A DNA stretch of 64,000 bases, taken from the NCBI GenBank assembly GCA_019973575.1, contig BPUI01000003.1, positions 248,001 to 312,000 of the forward strand, in the 5' to 3' direction. This document shows positions 35,805 through 45,072 of this stretch, piece after piece. Positions within the stretch are counted from its first letter, which is position 1. Every line of letters begins with the position of its first letter. This DNA is from Gemmatimonadetes bacterium T265. Its GTDB lineage: Bacteria; Gemmatimonadota; Gemmatimonadetes; Gemmatimonadales; Gemmatimonadaceae. The position numbers were made by a program, and so were the translations under genes. Under the pieces are notes generated by a model. That model was not told the origin of the DNA, ran no database searches, and saw only the letters and a program-made list of their open reading frames with translations.

Positions 35805-38495
35805 ATGCGTCCAGCCATGCCGCATGCCGTCCGCCGCCCCACCCTCGCGACGCCCGCCCTGCGCCGAGCGGCCCACCTCGGCGTCGCGCTCGCGTGGGCC
35901 GGGACTGCGGCCCGGGCGGGCGCCCGTCCTGTCAGGCCGGCGCCCCCGATCGGCCCCGGCGTCCCCGCCGCACTCGCCCGCTGGCGCGCCGCCCGGGTGC
36001 GCGACGTACGCTACGCCCTCGCCTTCGACCTCACCGGGCATGACACCGCGACCGGGCACGTCGAGATCCGCTTCACGCGCCTGGGCGGCGACGACGTGGT
36101 GCTCGACTGGCGCGGGCTCCGGCTGGCGAACGCGCGCGCCAACGACCGCCCCGTGGCCGTGTCGGCCGACGGCGAGCACGTGCGCGTCCCGGCCGCCGCG
36201 CTCCGGGCCGGCGCGAACGTGCTCGCCTTCGACGTCGCCGCGGCCGTGGCCCCCGCCGGCGCGAGCGTCATCCGCTACCACGACGCGACCGACGGCGCCG
36301 ACTACCTCTATACCCTGCTCGTCCCCGGCGACGCGCACGCCCTCTTTCCCTGCTTCGACCAGCCCGACCTCAAGGCGCGCGTCACGCTCGCCCTGCGCGT
36401 CCCGGCCGGGTGGACCGCCGTGGCCAACGGCGCCGCCGCCGACTCGGCCGCCGACACCGCTCCGTCCAACCGGTTAGGCGCCCGGACCTTCCGGTTCGCC
36501 GAGACGCGCCCAGTCAGCACCTACCTCGTCGCGTTCGCCGCGGGGCCGTGGGCGACCGTCCGGCGGACCGCCGCCGGGCGCGCGATGACGCTCTACGTGC
36601 GCCGTTCGCGCGCCGCGGAGGTCGAGGCGGACTCGATCCTCGACGCGAACGGGCGCGGGCTCGCGTGGCTGGAGCGGTACTTCGCGCGGCCGTACCCGTT
36701 CGGCAAGTTCGACGCGGTGCTCGCGCCCGCGTTCCCGTTCGGCGGGATGGAACACCCGGGCGCGGTGTTCTACAACGAGGAGACGTTCATCTTTCGCGAG
36801 CGCCCCACGCTCCCCCAGCGGCTCGCGCGCACGGCCACCGTCTACCACGAGGTCGCGCACCAGTGGTTCGGCGACCTCGTGACGATGCGCTGGTTCGACG
36901 ACCTGTGGCTCAAGGAGGGCTTCGCGACCTACATGGCGGCCAAGATGCAGGCCGACCTCGACCCGGCGAGCGAGGCGTGGAAGACGTTCTATCTCCGCAA
37001 CAAGCCGGCGGCCTACGCCGTCGACGCCTCGCCCGGCACCACGCCCGTCTACCAGGCGCTCGCCAACCTCGACCAGGCGAAGAGCAACTACGGCGCGATC
37101 GTCTACAACAAGGCGCCCGGCGTGCTCAAGCAGCTCGAATACGTGGTCGGCCCCGCGGCGTTCCGCGCGGGGCTCCGCGACTACCTCGCCGCGCACGCGT
37201 ACGGCAACGCGACGTGGCAGGACCTGCTCGCGTCGGTGGGGCGCGCCGCGGGGCGCGACCTCGGGGCGTGGGGCGCCGCCTACATCCTCCGCCCCGGGCT
37301 CCCGGTGCTCGAGGCCGTGCCTAATGCGTCGGCCGTTGTCGTCACGCAGCGGCCCGCGCAGCCCGCGGTCTCGGGACCCGCGCCGTGGCCCGTCCGCGCC
37401 GAGTTGCTCGTCCGGGACGACGGCGACCCCGCGGGCGCCGCGCCGCTCCGGCGCCCCGCGTCGCTCACGGCGCGCGCGACGCGCGTCCCGCTCCCGGGCG
37501 CGCCTAACGGACCGGGCGCGCTCGTCTTCCCCAACGCCCGCGACGAGGCGTACGCGCTCGTGCTGCTCGACTCGGCCAGCGTGGGCTGGACCGAGCGCCA
37601 CGTCTCGGCGGTGGGCGACGGGCTGCTGCGCGCGCAGCTCTGGGGCGCCCTGTGGGACCTCGCGCGCGAGGCGCGCTACGCGCCCACACGCTTCCTCGCG
37701 CTCGCCGAACGCGCGCTGCCCGCGGAGCGCGACGAGCAGGTCGCGCAGTTCGTGCTCGCCCGCGTCGCGCGCGCCGCCACGCGCTGGCTCGGGCCCGCGC
37801 AGCGCGTCGCGCTGCTTCCCGGGCTCGAGGCCGCGCTCGCGCGCGCCGCCGACGACACGGCGCGCCCGTACGGCATCCGCAAGGCGCACCTCGACGCGCT
37901 CGTCGCCGTCACCGCCACGCCGGCCGGGCTCGCGGCGCTCGACGCGCGCCTCGACTCGGCCACCGCCGCGGGCGCGCCGCTCCGCCCGCCCACACGTTGG
38001 GCGATCGTCACCACGCTCGTCACACGCGGCGCCCCCTCGGCCGAGCGGCGCCTCGCGGACGAGACGCGCCACGACTCGACGAGCGAGGGGCGGCGGCGCG
38101 CCTTCGTCGCCGGCGCCGCGCGGCCTAACGCGGGCGCGAAGGCCGACTACTTCCGCCGCTACTTCGCCGACCGCGCGCTCAACGAGGAGTGGGTGACGGC
38201 GAGCCTGCCGGCCTTCGCCGCGCCCGGGCAGGAGGCGCTCGCCCTCCCGTACGTCGCGCCGGCCCTCGACTCGCTCCCCTGGGTTCAGAAGAACCGCCGA
38301 ATTTTTTTCCTCGGCAGCTGGCTCGACGCGCTGGTCGGGGCGCAGACGCGGCCCGAGGCGCTGGCGGCGGTGGACGCGTTCCTCGCGGCCCACCCCGCCC
38401 TCCCGGCGGACCTGCGGCGCAAGGTGCTCCAGAGCGCCGATGAGCTACGGCGCACCGTCGCGGTACGGGCGCGGTTCGCGCCGGACGCCGAATAG
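35805..38495 (+). CDS. M1-family zinc metallopeptidase (aminopeptidase N-like)
   Basis: A protein of 896 residues; the start may be the first ATG or the one four codons later. A signal peptide-like N-terminus (HLGVALAWAGTAARAGA) suggests secretion. The catalytic domain has FPFGGMEHPG in place of the usual GAMEN and the zinc site VYHEVAHQWFGDL with the downstream Glu in LWLKEGFATY (HExxH-x18-E). The last 400 residues form the helical M1 C-terminal domain. It should cleave N-terminal residues from peptides in the periplasm. The Asn-to-His change in the exopeptidase loop is unusual but seems tolerated in some bacterial groups. Confidence 0.93.
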   Translation: MRPAMPHAVRRPTLATPALRRAAHLGVALAWAGTAARAGARPVRPAPPIGPGVPAALARWRAARVRDVRYALAFDLTGHDTATGHVEIRFTRLGGDDVVLDWRGLRLANARANDRPVAVSADGEHVRVPAAALRAGANVLAFDVAAAVAPAGASVIRYHDATDGADYLYTLLVPGDAHALFPCFDQPDLKARVTLALRVPAGWTAVANGAAADSAADTAPSNRLGARTFRFAETRPVSTYLVAFAAGPWATVRRTAAGRAMTLYVRRSRAAEVEADSILDANGRGLAWLERYFARPYPFGKFDAVLAPAFPFGGMEHPGAVFYNEETFIFRERPTLPQRLARTATVYHEVAHQWFGDLVTMRWFDDLWLKEGFATYMAAKMQADLDPASEAWKTFYLRNKPAAYAVDASPGTTPVYQALANLDQAKSNYGAIVYNKAPGVLKQLEYVVGPAAFRAGLRDYLAAHAYGNATWQDLLASVGRAAGRDLGAWGAAYILRPGLPVLEAVPNASAVVVTQRPAQPAVSGPAPWPVRAELLVRDDGDPAGAAPLRRPASLTARATRVPLPGAPNGPGALVFPNARDEAYALVLLDSASVGWTERHVSAVGDGLLRAQLWGALWDLAREARYAPTRFLALAERALPAERDEQVAQFVLARVARAATRWLGPAQRVALLPGLEAALARAADDTARPYGIRKAHLDALVAVTATPAGLAALDARLDSATAAGAPLRPPTRWAIVTTLVTRGAPSAERRLADETRHDSTSEGRRRAFVAGAARPNAGAKADYFRRYFADRALNEEWVTASLPAFAAPGQEALALPYVAPALDSLPWVQKNRRIFFLGSWLDALVGAQTRPEALAAVDAFLAAHPALPADLRRKVLQSADELRRTVAVRARFAPDAE

Positions 38496-38550
38496 ATCTG
38501 GCACATCATCGCTTCCTGCACATAATCTTCCCCGCGTCGATCCCCCGCCC

Positions 38551-39561
38551 GTGGAGCTCCTCGTCGTGAACCAGCAGGAGGTCGCGGCGCTCCTGCCGAT
38601 GGCCGAGTGCATGGACGTGATGGCCGACGCCCTGCGCGCGCTCGCGGCGGGGGAGGCGGCGGTCCCGCTCCGGACGGTCGTGCGGCTCCACGACGGCCGG
38701 AGCGCGTTCGCGACAATGCCGGCGACGCTCACGCCCGCGAACGCGCTCGGGGTCAAGGTGATCACCGTGTTCCCGGACAACGAGGGGACACGCCTCGACT
38801 CGCACCAGGGCGCCGTGCTGCTCTTCGAGGCGGAGCAGGGACGGCTGCTCGCAGTCATGGACGCGAGCGCGCTCACGGCCGTCCGCACCGCGGCGGTCTC
38901 GGGCGTCGCCACCCGCGCCCTGGCGCGGGAGGGCGCGGCCGACCTCGCGATCCTCGGCGCCGGCGTGCAGGCCGAGACGCATCTGGAGGCGATGTGCCTC
39001 GCGCGGCCGGTCGCACGCGTGCGCGTCTGGAGCCGCACCCCCGACCGGGCACGCCGCTTCGCGCGCCGCGCCGCCGATCGCCTCGCCATCGACGTGCAGC
39101 CCGCGGCGTCGGCCGAGGCCGCGGTGGACGGCGCGGCGATCGTCTGCACGGTGACCGCGTCCCGCGAGCCGGTGCTTCGGGGCGCCTGGCTCGCGCCGGG
39201 CACGCACGTCAACGCGGTCGGCGCGAGCCTCCCGGCCGCGCGCGAGCTCGACACCGAAGCGGTGCGTCGCGCCCGCCTCTACGTCGACCGCCGCGAATCG
39301 GCGCTCGCCGAAGCCGGGGACTTTTTGATCCCGAAGCGGACGGGCGCGGTCGCGGACGACCACATCGTCGGCGAACTCGGCGAACTGCTGCTCGGCCATG
39401 TCGTCGGGCGGCGGTCGGCCGCGGAGGTCACGCTCTTCAAGTCGCTCGGCCTTGCCGTGGAGGACGTGGCCGCGGCGCACCACGTGTACGCGCGGGCGGT
39501 TGCGGTCGGGGCCGGCACACGCGTGTCGTTCGGCGGCGAGCGACCAGACGACCGGGCGTGA
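38551..39561 (+). CDS. ornithine cyclodeaminase/mu-crystallin family protein
   Basis: The GTG at 38551 gives 336 residues and the normal family N-terminus (VELLVVNQQEVAALLPMAEC); a GTG at 38566 is possible. Family motifs: GVKVITVFPDNEG, SHQGAVLLFEAEQGRLLAVMD, the ALTAVRTAAVSGVATRALA segment, the NAD-binding LAILGAGVQAETHLEAM, and the HVNAVGASLPAARELD box. Members include ornithine cyclodeaminase, alanine dehydrogenase and ketimine reductases. The first enzyme makes proline from ornithine. No arginine- or proline-pathway gene is adjacent, so the substrate is open. Confidence 0.9.
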   Translation: MELLVVNQQEVAALLPMAECMDVMADALRALAAGEAAVPLRTVVRLHDGRSAFATMPATLTPANALGVKVITVFPDNEGTRLDSHQGAVLLFEAEQGRLLAVMDASALTAVRTAAVSGVATRALAREGAADLAILGAGVQAETHLEAMCLARPVARVRVWSRTPDRARRFARRAADRLAIDVQPAASAEAAVDGAAIVCTVTASREPVLRGAWLAPGTHVNAVGASLPAARELDTEAVRRARLYVDRRESALAEAGDFLIPKRTGAVADDHIVGELGELLLGHVVGRRSAAEVTLFKSLGLAVEDVAAAHHVYARAVAVGAGTRVSFGGERPDDRA

Positions 39562-39808
39562 GCCGCGCGTCGCGGAGTTGGACGACAGAATCCAGCAGAT
39601 TGCCGCTAGAATGCGGGACTGCGCACGGGACCCGACTTGCGAGGCGGACGCGCACGGCGACATATGTCCACCGTTCGGTCCCGTGACCCCGGCCGAATCG
39701 AGTCGTCCGGCGGGTACCCCGGGGTTGCTCGACGGCAACTCGGGAGGAATGGGCAGCGACGCCCGTTCCGGACCTGCCCGCAGTCGGCCGCTCTGTCGAA
39801 CAGGCGCT

Positions 39809-40852
39809 ATGGATCTGCACGCCACCGAAGTGTCGCCGCCAAGTATCGGCACGACCCCGCCCAGACTCGACGCGTACGTCGTCGGCGGGCGGCGCGAGCG
39901 CTACCCCAACGCCGACCTGTACGACGCGGTGCATTGCGCGACCGGGACGCCGTACCGGCTTTACGTCCTGCGGCCGCACGCAATGGCAAACGGCGCGCTC
40001 CTGCATCAGATCGCGTGTGAGGCCGACGCGGCCCGCTGGCTCCAACATCCGGCCGTGCCGAAGCTCGACGTGCTCGGCACCACGCCGGGCCGGCGACACT
40101 ACCTCGCCGCCGAACACCGGCCGGGGCCGTCGCTCCGGACCCTCGTTGCCGACAGCGGCTGGCTGCCCGCCGAGTACGTCGTGCGACTCGCGGCCCCGCT
40201 CGTCGAGGTGCTCGACGAAGCCCACGCGCTCGGTCTGGTGCACGGGCGCCTGACCCCCGACGTCGTCCACGTAACCGAGGCGCCCGCCTACGGTGGGACG
40301 GGCGTCACGCTCACCGGTCTGGGGCTCGCGGCGGTCACCCGCGGCGTCGAGGTCACGTCCGACGAGCGGCCGTTCATCAGCCCCGCGCAGGCGGCCGGCG
40401 GATCACCCACGGCGAGCGACGACGTGTACGGCCTCGCGTCCCTCCTGGACTACGCGCTGCACGGCGAGGTGTGCGCGACGGAATGCGTCGCGGAGAATGC
40501 CGGCCCGCGGAAGACGGTGAGCTGCGTGTTGCGAGCGGCGCGGTCGCCCAACCCGGCCGACCGCCCGCCGAGCGTCCGTGTGTTCTGGGAGGAGCTGCTC
40601 TCCGCGCTCGTGGCCGGCGACTCGACGGCCGACGCTCCCCGTCGGTCCCACACCGGAACCCGGGTCCGCGCGCCGATGCCGCCGACGCGGTACCGGCGCC
40701 GCGTGCCGCGCGCCTACATCTGGTGGCTCGCCGTACCGATGCTGGCCGCGCTCGGCGCGCTCGCGCGTGGTACGGCGGGAGCCACCCACCGCGGTCCGAC
40801 GCGCGGGGGCGAGCTCGGGCACGGCCTTCGTCAACTCGCCGGTACGCGCTGA
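39809..40852 (+). CDS. membrane-anchored Ser/Thr protein-kinase-like pseudokinase
   Basis: The ATG at 39809 gives 347 residues; an ATG at 39749 has GGGAGGA directly against it and seems less likely. The kinase fold is recognisable from YVVGGRRERYPNADLYDAVH, the AEHRPGPSLRTLV hinge, VRLAAPLVEVLDEAHALGLV and the activation-segment region ERPFISPAQAAGGSPTASDDVYGLASLL. The catalytic loop reads HGRLTPD near 145 instead of HRDxKPxN. The DFG position reads LTGLGLA, so the catalytic and Mg-binding Asp residues are missing. One C-terminal helix (about 303-320, IWWLAVPMLAALGALA) anchors it. Probably a scaffold or regulator; its partner is unknown. Confidence 0.75.
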   Translation: MDLHATEVSPPSIGTTPPRLDAYVVGGRRERYPNADLYDAVHCATGTPYRLYVLRPHAMANGALLHQIACEADAARWLQHPAVPKLDVLGTTPGRRHYLAAEHRPGPSLRTLVADSGWLPAEYVVRLAAPLVEVLDEAHALGLVHGRLTPDVVHVTEAPAYGGTGVTLTGLGLAAVTRGVEVTSDERPFISPAQAAGGSPTASDDVYGLASLLDYALHGEVCATECVAENAGPRKTVSCVLRAARSPNPADRPPSVRVFWEELLSALVAGDSTADAPRRSHTGTRVRAPMPPTRYRRRVPRAYIWWLAVPMLAALGALARGTAGATHRGPTRGGELGHGLRQLAGTR

Positions 40853-40877
40853 CGCACGGCGCGGACGACGCGCGAGC

Positions 40878-43004
40878 TCAGCGTCGCAGCCGGAGCGACA
40901 CCTCGAACGTGCGCGGCTGGCCGGGCGAGATCACCCCGCCCGCGATCAGCTCCGGATAGCGGCGGTCCAGAACGTTGCGGACGCCGCCGCTGAGTTCCGC
41001 GCCGCGCGCCAACCTGCCGAGGTCGACCGCGCCGCCGACGTGCAGGAGCGCCCAGGCGCCGGTGACCACGCCCGGCTCGTCGAACGGCGAGTACGGACCG
41101 TTGAACGTCCCGCTCACCCGCGCGCGCCAGGCGCGCGACCCCGGGCCGACGTCGAACGCCGCGAGGCCGACGTACTTCGACGTGTTGTAGACGCGTAACC
41201 CGTCGAGCACCGCCGGGTCCCCGCCGTCGTCGGGCGCGATGGCCGCGGTGCGGTAGCGCGCGTCGTTGAACGTCCAGTCGCCCGAGAGCGTCGCGCCGAC
41301 GCCGCCGGCCGCCGGTGCGGCGACGACCGGCACGCGCCACTCCACTTCGACACCCTGCCGCCGGCTCCGGCCGCCGTTGGTCGCGAGCAGCGTGATCGGG
41401 TTGATCGACTGCTCGTTGCTCACGTCCATGCGGAAGAGCGCCGCGCGCGCGTACGCGTCGCCGCGCGTCAGCTTCAATCCGCCCTCGTAGGCCCACGCCG
41501 TGATCGGCGTCAGCGTGGGGTCGGTGATCACCCCGTCGGACGAGCGGAACCCCCGCGACACGTTGCCGTAGACGCCGAGGAGTGAGGTGAGGCGGTAGAG
41601 CGCCCCGAACTTCGGACTCACCACCGCGTGCGTCGCGCGCGTCGCCTCACCGCCGTCCGGCGTCGAGCGCGTGCCGAGCGCGTCGTAGCGCGCGCCGACG
41701 TCGACGCGCAGGCGGTCGGTGACGTCGGTGTGGCCCTGGACGAACACCGCGCCGAGCAGCTGACGCCCGGTGACGAGCGCGTTGACCGAATCGCGCGCGC
41801 GCGCCGTCGTGTAATAATTTTCGTATTGCGACTCGTCCCAGCGCCCCTCCACGCCGACGGTCGCCTCTCCGGCCCGCGGGAGCGCCCACGTGAGCGCGCT
41901 CGTCGCGCCGTAGCCGTGCCGGCGGTCTTCCTCTTCCGTCTGGCTCCCCGTCCCTTCGAACTGCCCTCCCGCCGGCGGGATGGTCAGGAAGAGCGACCAG
42001 CGGCTCTGCGTCGCGTACGCGGTGGTGCGCCAGAGCGCGCTGCCGGCGAGCACGCTCAGGCTCACGCGTTCCTGCGCGCGCCGCTTGAAGCCGCCGTCGC
42101 TCGGGTTGGAGACGACGTCGTACTGGCCGGCCGCGAACTCGTCGGCGCTGAGGTAGCCCGGCGACCGCCAGCCGCTGCTGTAGAGTTCGACGCCGCCGTC
42201 GACGCGCACGCCGGGCGCGAGGTCGTGGACGAGGCGCGCGTGCCCCTGGCCGAGGTTGTAGCCGGCGTTCGGGCGGAATCCGTCTTCGCGGGCGAAGCGG
42301 AGGCCGAGCACGCCCCCGCCCGTCGCGCCGTGGTCGAACCCCGTCAGCAGCATCCCTTCGCCGCGGCCGAACGCGCCGCCAGTCACCGTAGCCTCCGTGC
42401 CCGACATGCGTTCGAGCGTGCGCACGTTGACGACGCCCGAGAGCGCGAAATTGCCGAACAGGGCGCTCGTCGGGCCGCGGATGACGTCGATGTCCTGGAC
42501 GCCGCCCGGAAAGAGCACGTTCCAGTCGTTGTACCCCTCGGCGTGGCCGTTGACCGGCTCGTTCACGGGAACGCCGTCGATCCAGAGCGCGACGTCGGTC
42601 GAGTGGTCGGAGCTGAACCCACGCAGCGAGGCGTCGGACGCGAAGCCCGGGCCCTGTCCCTGCTCGTGCACGGCCACGCCGGCCGTCTGACGCAGCAGGT
42701 CGTACGGGCTGTTCGACGGCGTGACCGCGATCGTCGCGGCATCGACGTGGGTGGCACCGAGCGGTGCCCCGCGTTCCGTCGGCGTTGCGACCACGGTCAC
42801 GGGGCGGAGTTGGATCGCGCGTGGCCGCGCGCCGGCGGGAGCGGCGCTGTCGCCGCGCGCGGTCGTGTCGGGGCGGGCGGTCGGGCGCTGGCCGGCGAGC
42901 GGCGCGGCCGCGACAAGGACGAGGCAAACGGCGGGCGCGACGCCAGCAGACGCGCGCACGGCGGTGCGCGCGGTGGCGCGCACGGTCGGACAGAGGATGA
43001 GCAC
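40878..43004 (-). CDS. TonB-dependent outer-membrane receptor
   Basis: About 708 residues from a GTG at 43004, chosen because it gives a signal peptide (AVCLVLVAAAPLAGQ). The plug domain (about 70-180) has LRPVTVVATPTERG, YDLLRQTAGVAVHEQG, LRGFSSDHSTDVALWIDGVP and VIRGPTSALFGNFALSG. The beta-barrel that follows ends FEVSLRLRR, with Arg rather than the usual aromatic residue last. Such receptors import iron complexes, cobalamin, copper or oligosaccharides using TonB energy. The Cys-rich protein upstream on the same strand hints at a metal; that is inference. Confidence 0.9.
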   Translation of the reverse strand: MLILCPTVRATARTAVRASAGVAPAVCLVLVAAAPLAGQRPTARPDTTARGDSAAPAGARPRAIQLRPVTVVATPTERGAPLGATHVDAATIAVTPSNSPYDLLRQTAGVAVHEQGQGPGFASDASLRGFSSDHSTDVALWIDGVPVNEPVNGHAEGYNDWNVLFPGGVQDIDVIRGPTSALFGNFALSGVVNVRTLERMSGTEATVTGGAFGRGEGMLLTGFDHGATGGGVLGLRFAREDGFRPNAGYNLGQGHARLVHDLAPGVRVDGGVELYSSGWRSPGYLSADEFAAGQYDVVSNPSDGGFKRRAQERVSLSVLAGSALWRTTAYATQSRWSLFLTIPPAGGQFEGTGSQTEEEDRRHGYGATSALTWALPRAGEATVGVEGRWDESQYENYYTTARARDSVNALVTGRQLLGAVFVQGHTDVTDRLRVDVGARYDALGTRSTPDGGEATRATHAVVSPKFGALYRLTSLLGVYGNVSRGFRSSDGVITDPTLTPITAWAYEGGLKLTRGDAYARAALFRMDVSNEQSINPITLLATNGGRSRRQGVEVEWRVPVVAAPAAGGVGATLSGDWTFNDARYRTAAIAPDDGGDPAVLDGLRVYNTSKYVGLAAFDVGPGSRAWRARVSGTFNGPYSPFDEPGVVTGAWALLHVGGAVDLGRLARGAELSGGVRNVLDRRYPELIAGGVISPGQPRTFEVSLRLRR

Positions 43005-43099
43005 TGGGCCCCACGGCAGAGGTCGCGCGGGGGCGGCGGACGTGCGCTCCCCGCGGCACGTCGCGCGCCCGCCGGAGGGCGACGCGCGACGCACGAACG

Positions 43100-43528
43100 T
43101 CAGGCAGGGAGGCCGACGGGGGGACCGACCGAGGGAGGGCGCGCGTGCTCGGGCGCGCTCGGGTGATACACCGGCGGGATCGCCGGCGGAGTCGGACGAA
43201 GAGCGAGCGCGGCCACGGCCGCGACGAGCGCGCGAGGCGGGTCCGCGACGAGGGCGGCGGCCGCGTGGCAGCACGAGCCGAAGCAGACGCAGCACTGATG
43301 GTCGCCCGAGCGGGACCCGTGTGGCGCCGCGTGCCGCATGCCGTCGGCCGTCATCATGCCTGCGCAGGCGGCGTCGGCGCCGGGTGCCGCGGCGGCCGCG
43401 CCGGCGGCCACGCGCGCGACCGCCGCGGGAAGTGCCAGGGGCGCGCCGAGTGCGACCGCGCACCACGCCGCAGCGAGCAACGCTGTGGCGCGGGACCACC
43501 ACGATCGCCGTCGGACCCGAGAGTGCAT
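43100..43528 (-). CDS. small Cys/His-rich exported protein, DUF2946-like
   Basis: The ATG at 43528 gives 142 residues. A signal peptide or single helix (about 12-45, LLAAAWCAVALGAPLALPAA) is followed by a His/Cys cluster: DHQCCVCFGSCCHAAAA with five cysteines and two histidines. A Pro-rich tail follows (PPVYHPSAPEHARPPSVGPP). This arrangement resembles DUF2946-type proteins that accompany TonB receptors and metal genes. The cluster could bind copper or another soft metal. The gene sits between marR and the TonB receptor, all on the minus strand, with a 95-base gap before the receptor. Confidence 0.6.
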   Translation of the reverse strand: MHSRVRRRSWWSRATALLAAAWCAVALGAPLALPAAVARVAAGAAAAAPGADAACAGMMTADGMRHAAPHGSRSGDHQCCVCFGSCCHAAAALVADPPRALVAAVAALALRPTPPAIPPVYHPSAPEHARPPSVGPPVGLPA

Positions 43529-43573
43529 GCGCGGGAAACTACCCCGCCCCGTGACGCGCGGCCACGACGCGGG

Positions 43574-43601
43574 GCGGCGCATCGCGGCCGCGATGCGCCG
43601 C
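43574..43601. other. 28-bp perfect palindrome between marR and the Cys-rich gene
   Basis: Fourteen bases each side of a centre at 43587/43588 pair without a mismatch; the core is GCGGCCGC. It begins two bases past the marR stop and ends 46 bases before the Cys-rich gene start (both on the minus strand). It could be a hairpin terminator without a T tract, or an operator for the downstream pair. A 28-bp perfect palindrome is not expected by chance here. Confidence 0.7.
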
Positions 43602-43602
43602 G

Positions 43603-44124
43603 TTACTCGCCCGGCTGTCCGGCGCGGAGCCCGCGCGCGAGCACGTGCAGGTTGCGCGCGAGCGCCGCCGTCTGCCGCGCGCCGAGGGATTCGAGCGCGT
43701 CCGTGACGCGGGCGAGCGCGCTCGCCGGAGCGCGCGCGGCGAGCGTGCGGCCGCTCGCGGTCACCTTCAATTCGGTGCGCCGCCGGTCGCCGTCGGCCTC
43801 GACGCGCGTGACGAGCCCGCGCGCGACGAGCCGCTGCACGACGACCGACGCGGAGCTCGGGTCGGTGTGCGTGCGCTCGGCCAGTTCGGCGAGCGAGCGC
43901 GCGGGGCGCGCGGCCAGTTCGCGGAGGGCGTGAAGTTGCGCGGGGGGCAGCCCCGGCCGACCGTCGGGATCCCGCTCGGCGAGCCGGAGTTCACGCGTCA
44001 CGGCGCGGAGCGCGTCGAGCACCGCGCGCGCGTCGGCGGCGGCCGGGGTGACCGGCGCGGGCGCGACCGACGAGTCGACGCGGGCGCGCGGCGCGGAGAG
44101 AGCACGGGGAGGAGCGGACGACAT
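43603..44124 (-). CDS. MarR-family transcriptional regulator
   Basis: A protein of 173 residues starting MSSAPPRALSAPRARVD. The winged helix-turn-helix is clear: LPPAQLHALRELAARPARSL, AELAERTHTDPSSASVVVQ, RLVARGLVTRVEADGDRRRT and ELKVTASGRTLAARAP. The D-x-D-R-R-R wing motif is typical of MarR. It probably represses the Cys-rich/TonB genes behind it or the divergent SDR, or both; the 163-base divergent spacer has no obvious palindrome, while the 28-bp palindrome lies on the other side. The ligand is unknown. Confidence 0.9.
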   Translation of the reverse strand: MSSAPPRALSAPRARVDSSVAPAPVTPAAADARAVLDALRAVTRELRLAERDPDGRPGLPPAQLHALRELAARPARSLAELAERTHTDPSSASVVVQRLVARGLVTRVEADGDRRRTELKVTASGRTLAARAPASALARVTDALESLGARQTAALARNLHVLARGLRAGQPGE

Positions 44125-44273
44125 GCGCGGCGGGAAGACGGGCGAGCGAGCGGAACACTCCGCCAACACGCAAACGCCCGATCCCGTTCCGCACGCGCGG
44201 GAGCGCGCGCATCTTGCGGCGAAACGCGCGCGGAACGCCCGGCCGGACGTCGAGCGGGCGCGGGGTACGAGCC

Positions 44274-44280
44274 GGGGAGA
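44274..44280 (+). promoter_or_regulatory. ribosome binding site GGGGAGA for the SDR gene
   Basis: GGGGAGA lies seven bases before the GTG at 44288 and decides that start against the longer in-frame opening upstream. Confidence 0.7.
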
Positions 44281-44287
44281 ACGGCCA

Positions 44288-45070
44288 GTGGAACTGACGG
44301 ATAAGGTCGCACTCGTGACGGGTGCGGGGTCGGGCATCGGGGCCGCCACGGCCAAGCGCTTCGCGCGGGCCGGCGCGCGCGTGATCCTCGTCGGCCGCAC
44401 CGCCGACGAGTTGGCGCGGGTCGCGGACGAAATCGGCGCGGCCGGCGGGCAGGCCCGCGTGGCCGTCGGCGACGTCGCCGACGACGCGGCCGTCCGCCAG
44501 CTGACCGACGACGCCGTGGCGGCGTTGGGACGCCTCGACGTCGTCGTCGCGAACGCGGGCGTCAACGGCGTCTGGGCGCCGATCGAGGAACTCGACGTCG
44601 AGGAGTTCGCGTCCACCCTCCGCACCAACCTCGTCGGCACCTTCGTGACGATCAAGCACGCGGTGCCGCACCTGAAGCGCCGCGGCGGCGCGGTGATCGT
44701 CACGGCGTCGGTCAACGGCACGCGCATTTTCAGCAACACCGGCGCGACCGCCTACTCCGCGTCGAAGGCCGGCCAGGTGGCGATGACGAAAATGCTTGCC
44801 GTCGAACTCGCGAAACACCAGATTCGGGTCAACGTGGTGTGCCCCGGCGCGATCGACACGGCGATCGACGACAACACCGAGCGCCGGGATCTCGAGTCCG
44901 CCAAGGTGCCGGTCGAGTACCCGGCGGGGAACATCCCGCTCACCCGCGGCCGGCCCGGGACTTCAGACGACGTCGCCGATCTGATGCTTTTTCTGGCCTC
45001 GGACGCCGCGCGCCACGTCACGGGAACGGAGGTGTGGATTGACGGCGCCGAGTCGCTCGTAGTAGGCTGA
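44288..45070 (+). CDS. short-chain dehydrogenase/reductase, FabG-like
   Basis: A protein of 260 residues from a GTG with GGGGAGA upstream. The classical SDR motifs are all present: TGAGSGIG cofactor loop near residue 12, DVADD, VVANAG, the catalytic Ser in VIVTASVNG, and YSASK. The C-terminus has [13 protein letters not shown] and [22 protein letters not shown]. It is an NAD(P)-dependent oxidoreductase; typical substrates are sugars, steroids, ketones or acyl chains. The gene is divergent from marR, a common pairing in which MarR controls the reductase. It is followed by a hairpin at 45073-45117. Confidence 0.92.
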   Translation: MELTDKVALVTGAGSGIGAATAKRFARAGARVILVGRTADELARVADEIGAAGGQARVAVGDVADDAAVRQLTDDAVAALGRLDVVVANAGVNGVWAPIEELDVEEFASTLRTNLVGTFVTIKHAVPHLKRRGGAVIVTASVNGTRIFSNTGATAYSASKAGQVAMTKMLAVELAKHQIRVNVVCPGAIDTAIDDNTERRDLESAKVPVEYPAGNIPLTRGRPGTSDDVADLMLFLASDAARHVTGTEVWIDGAESLVVG

Positions 45071-45072
45071 CG

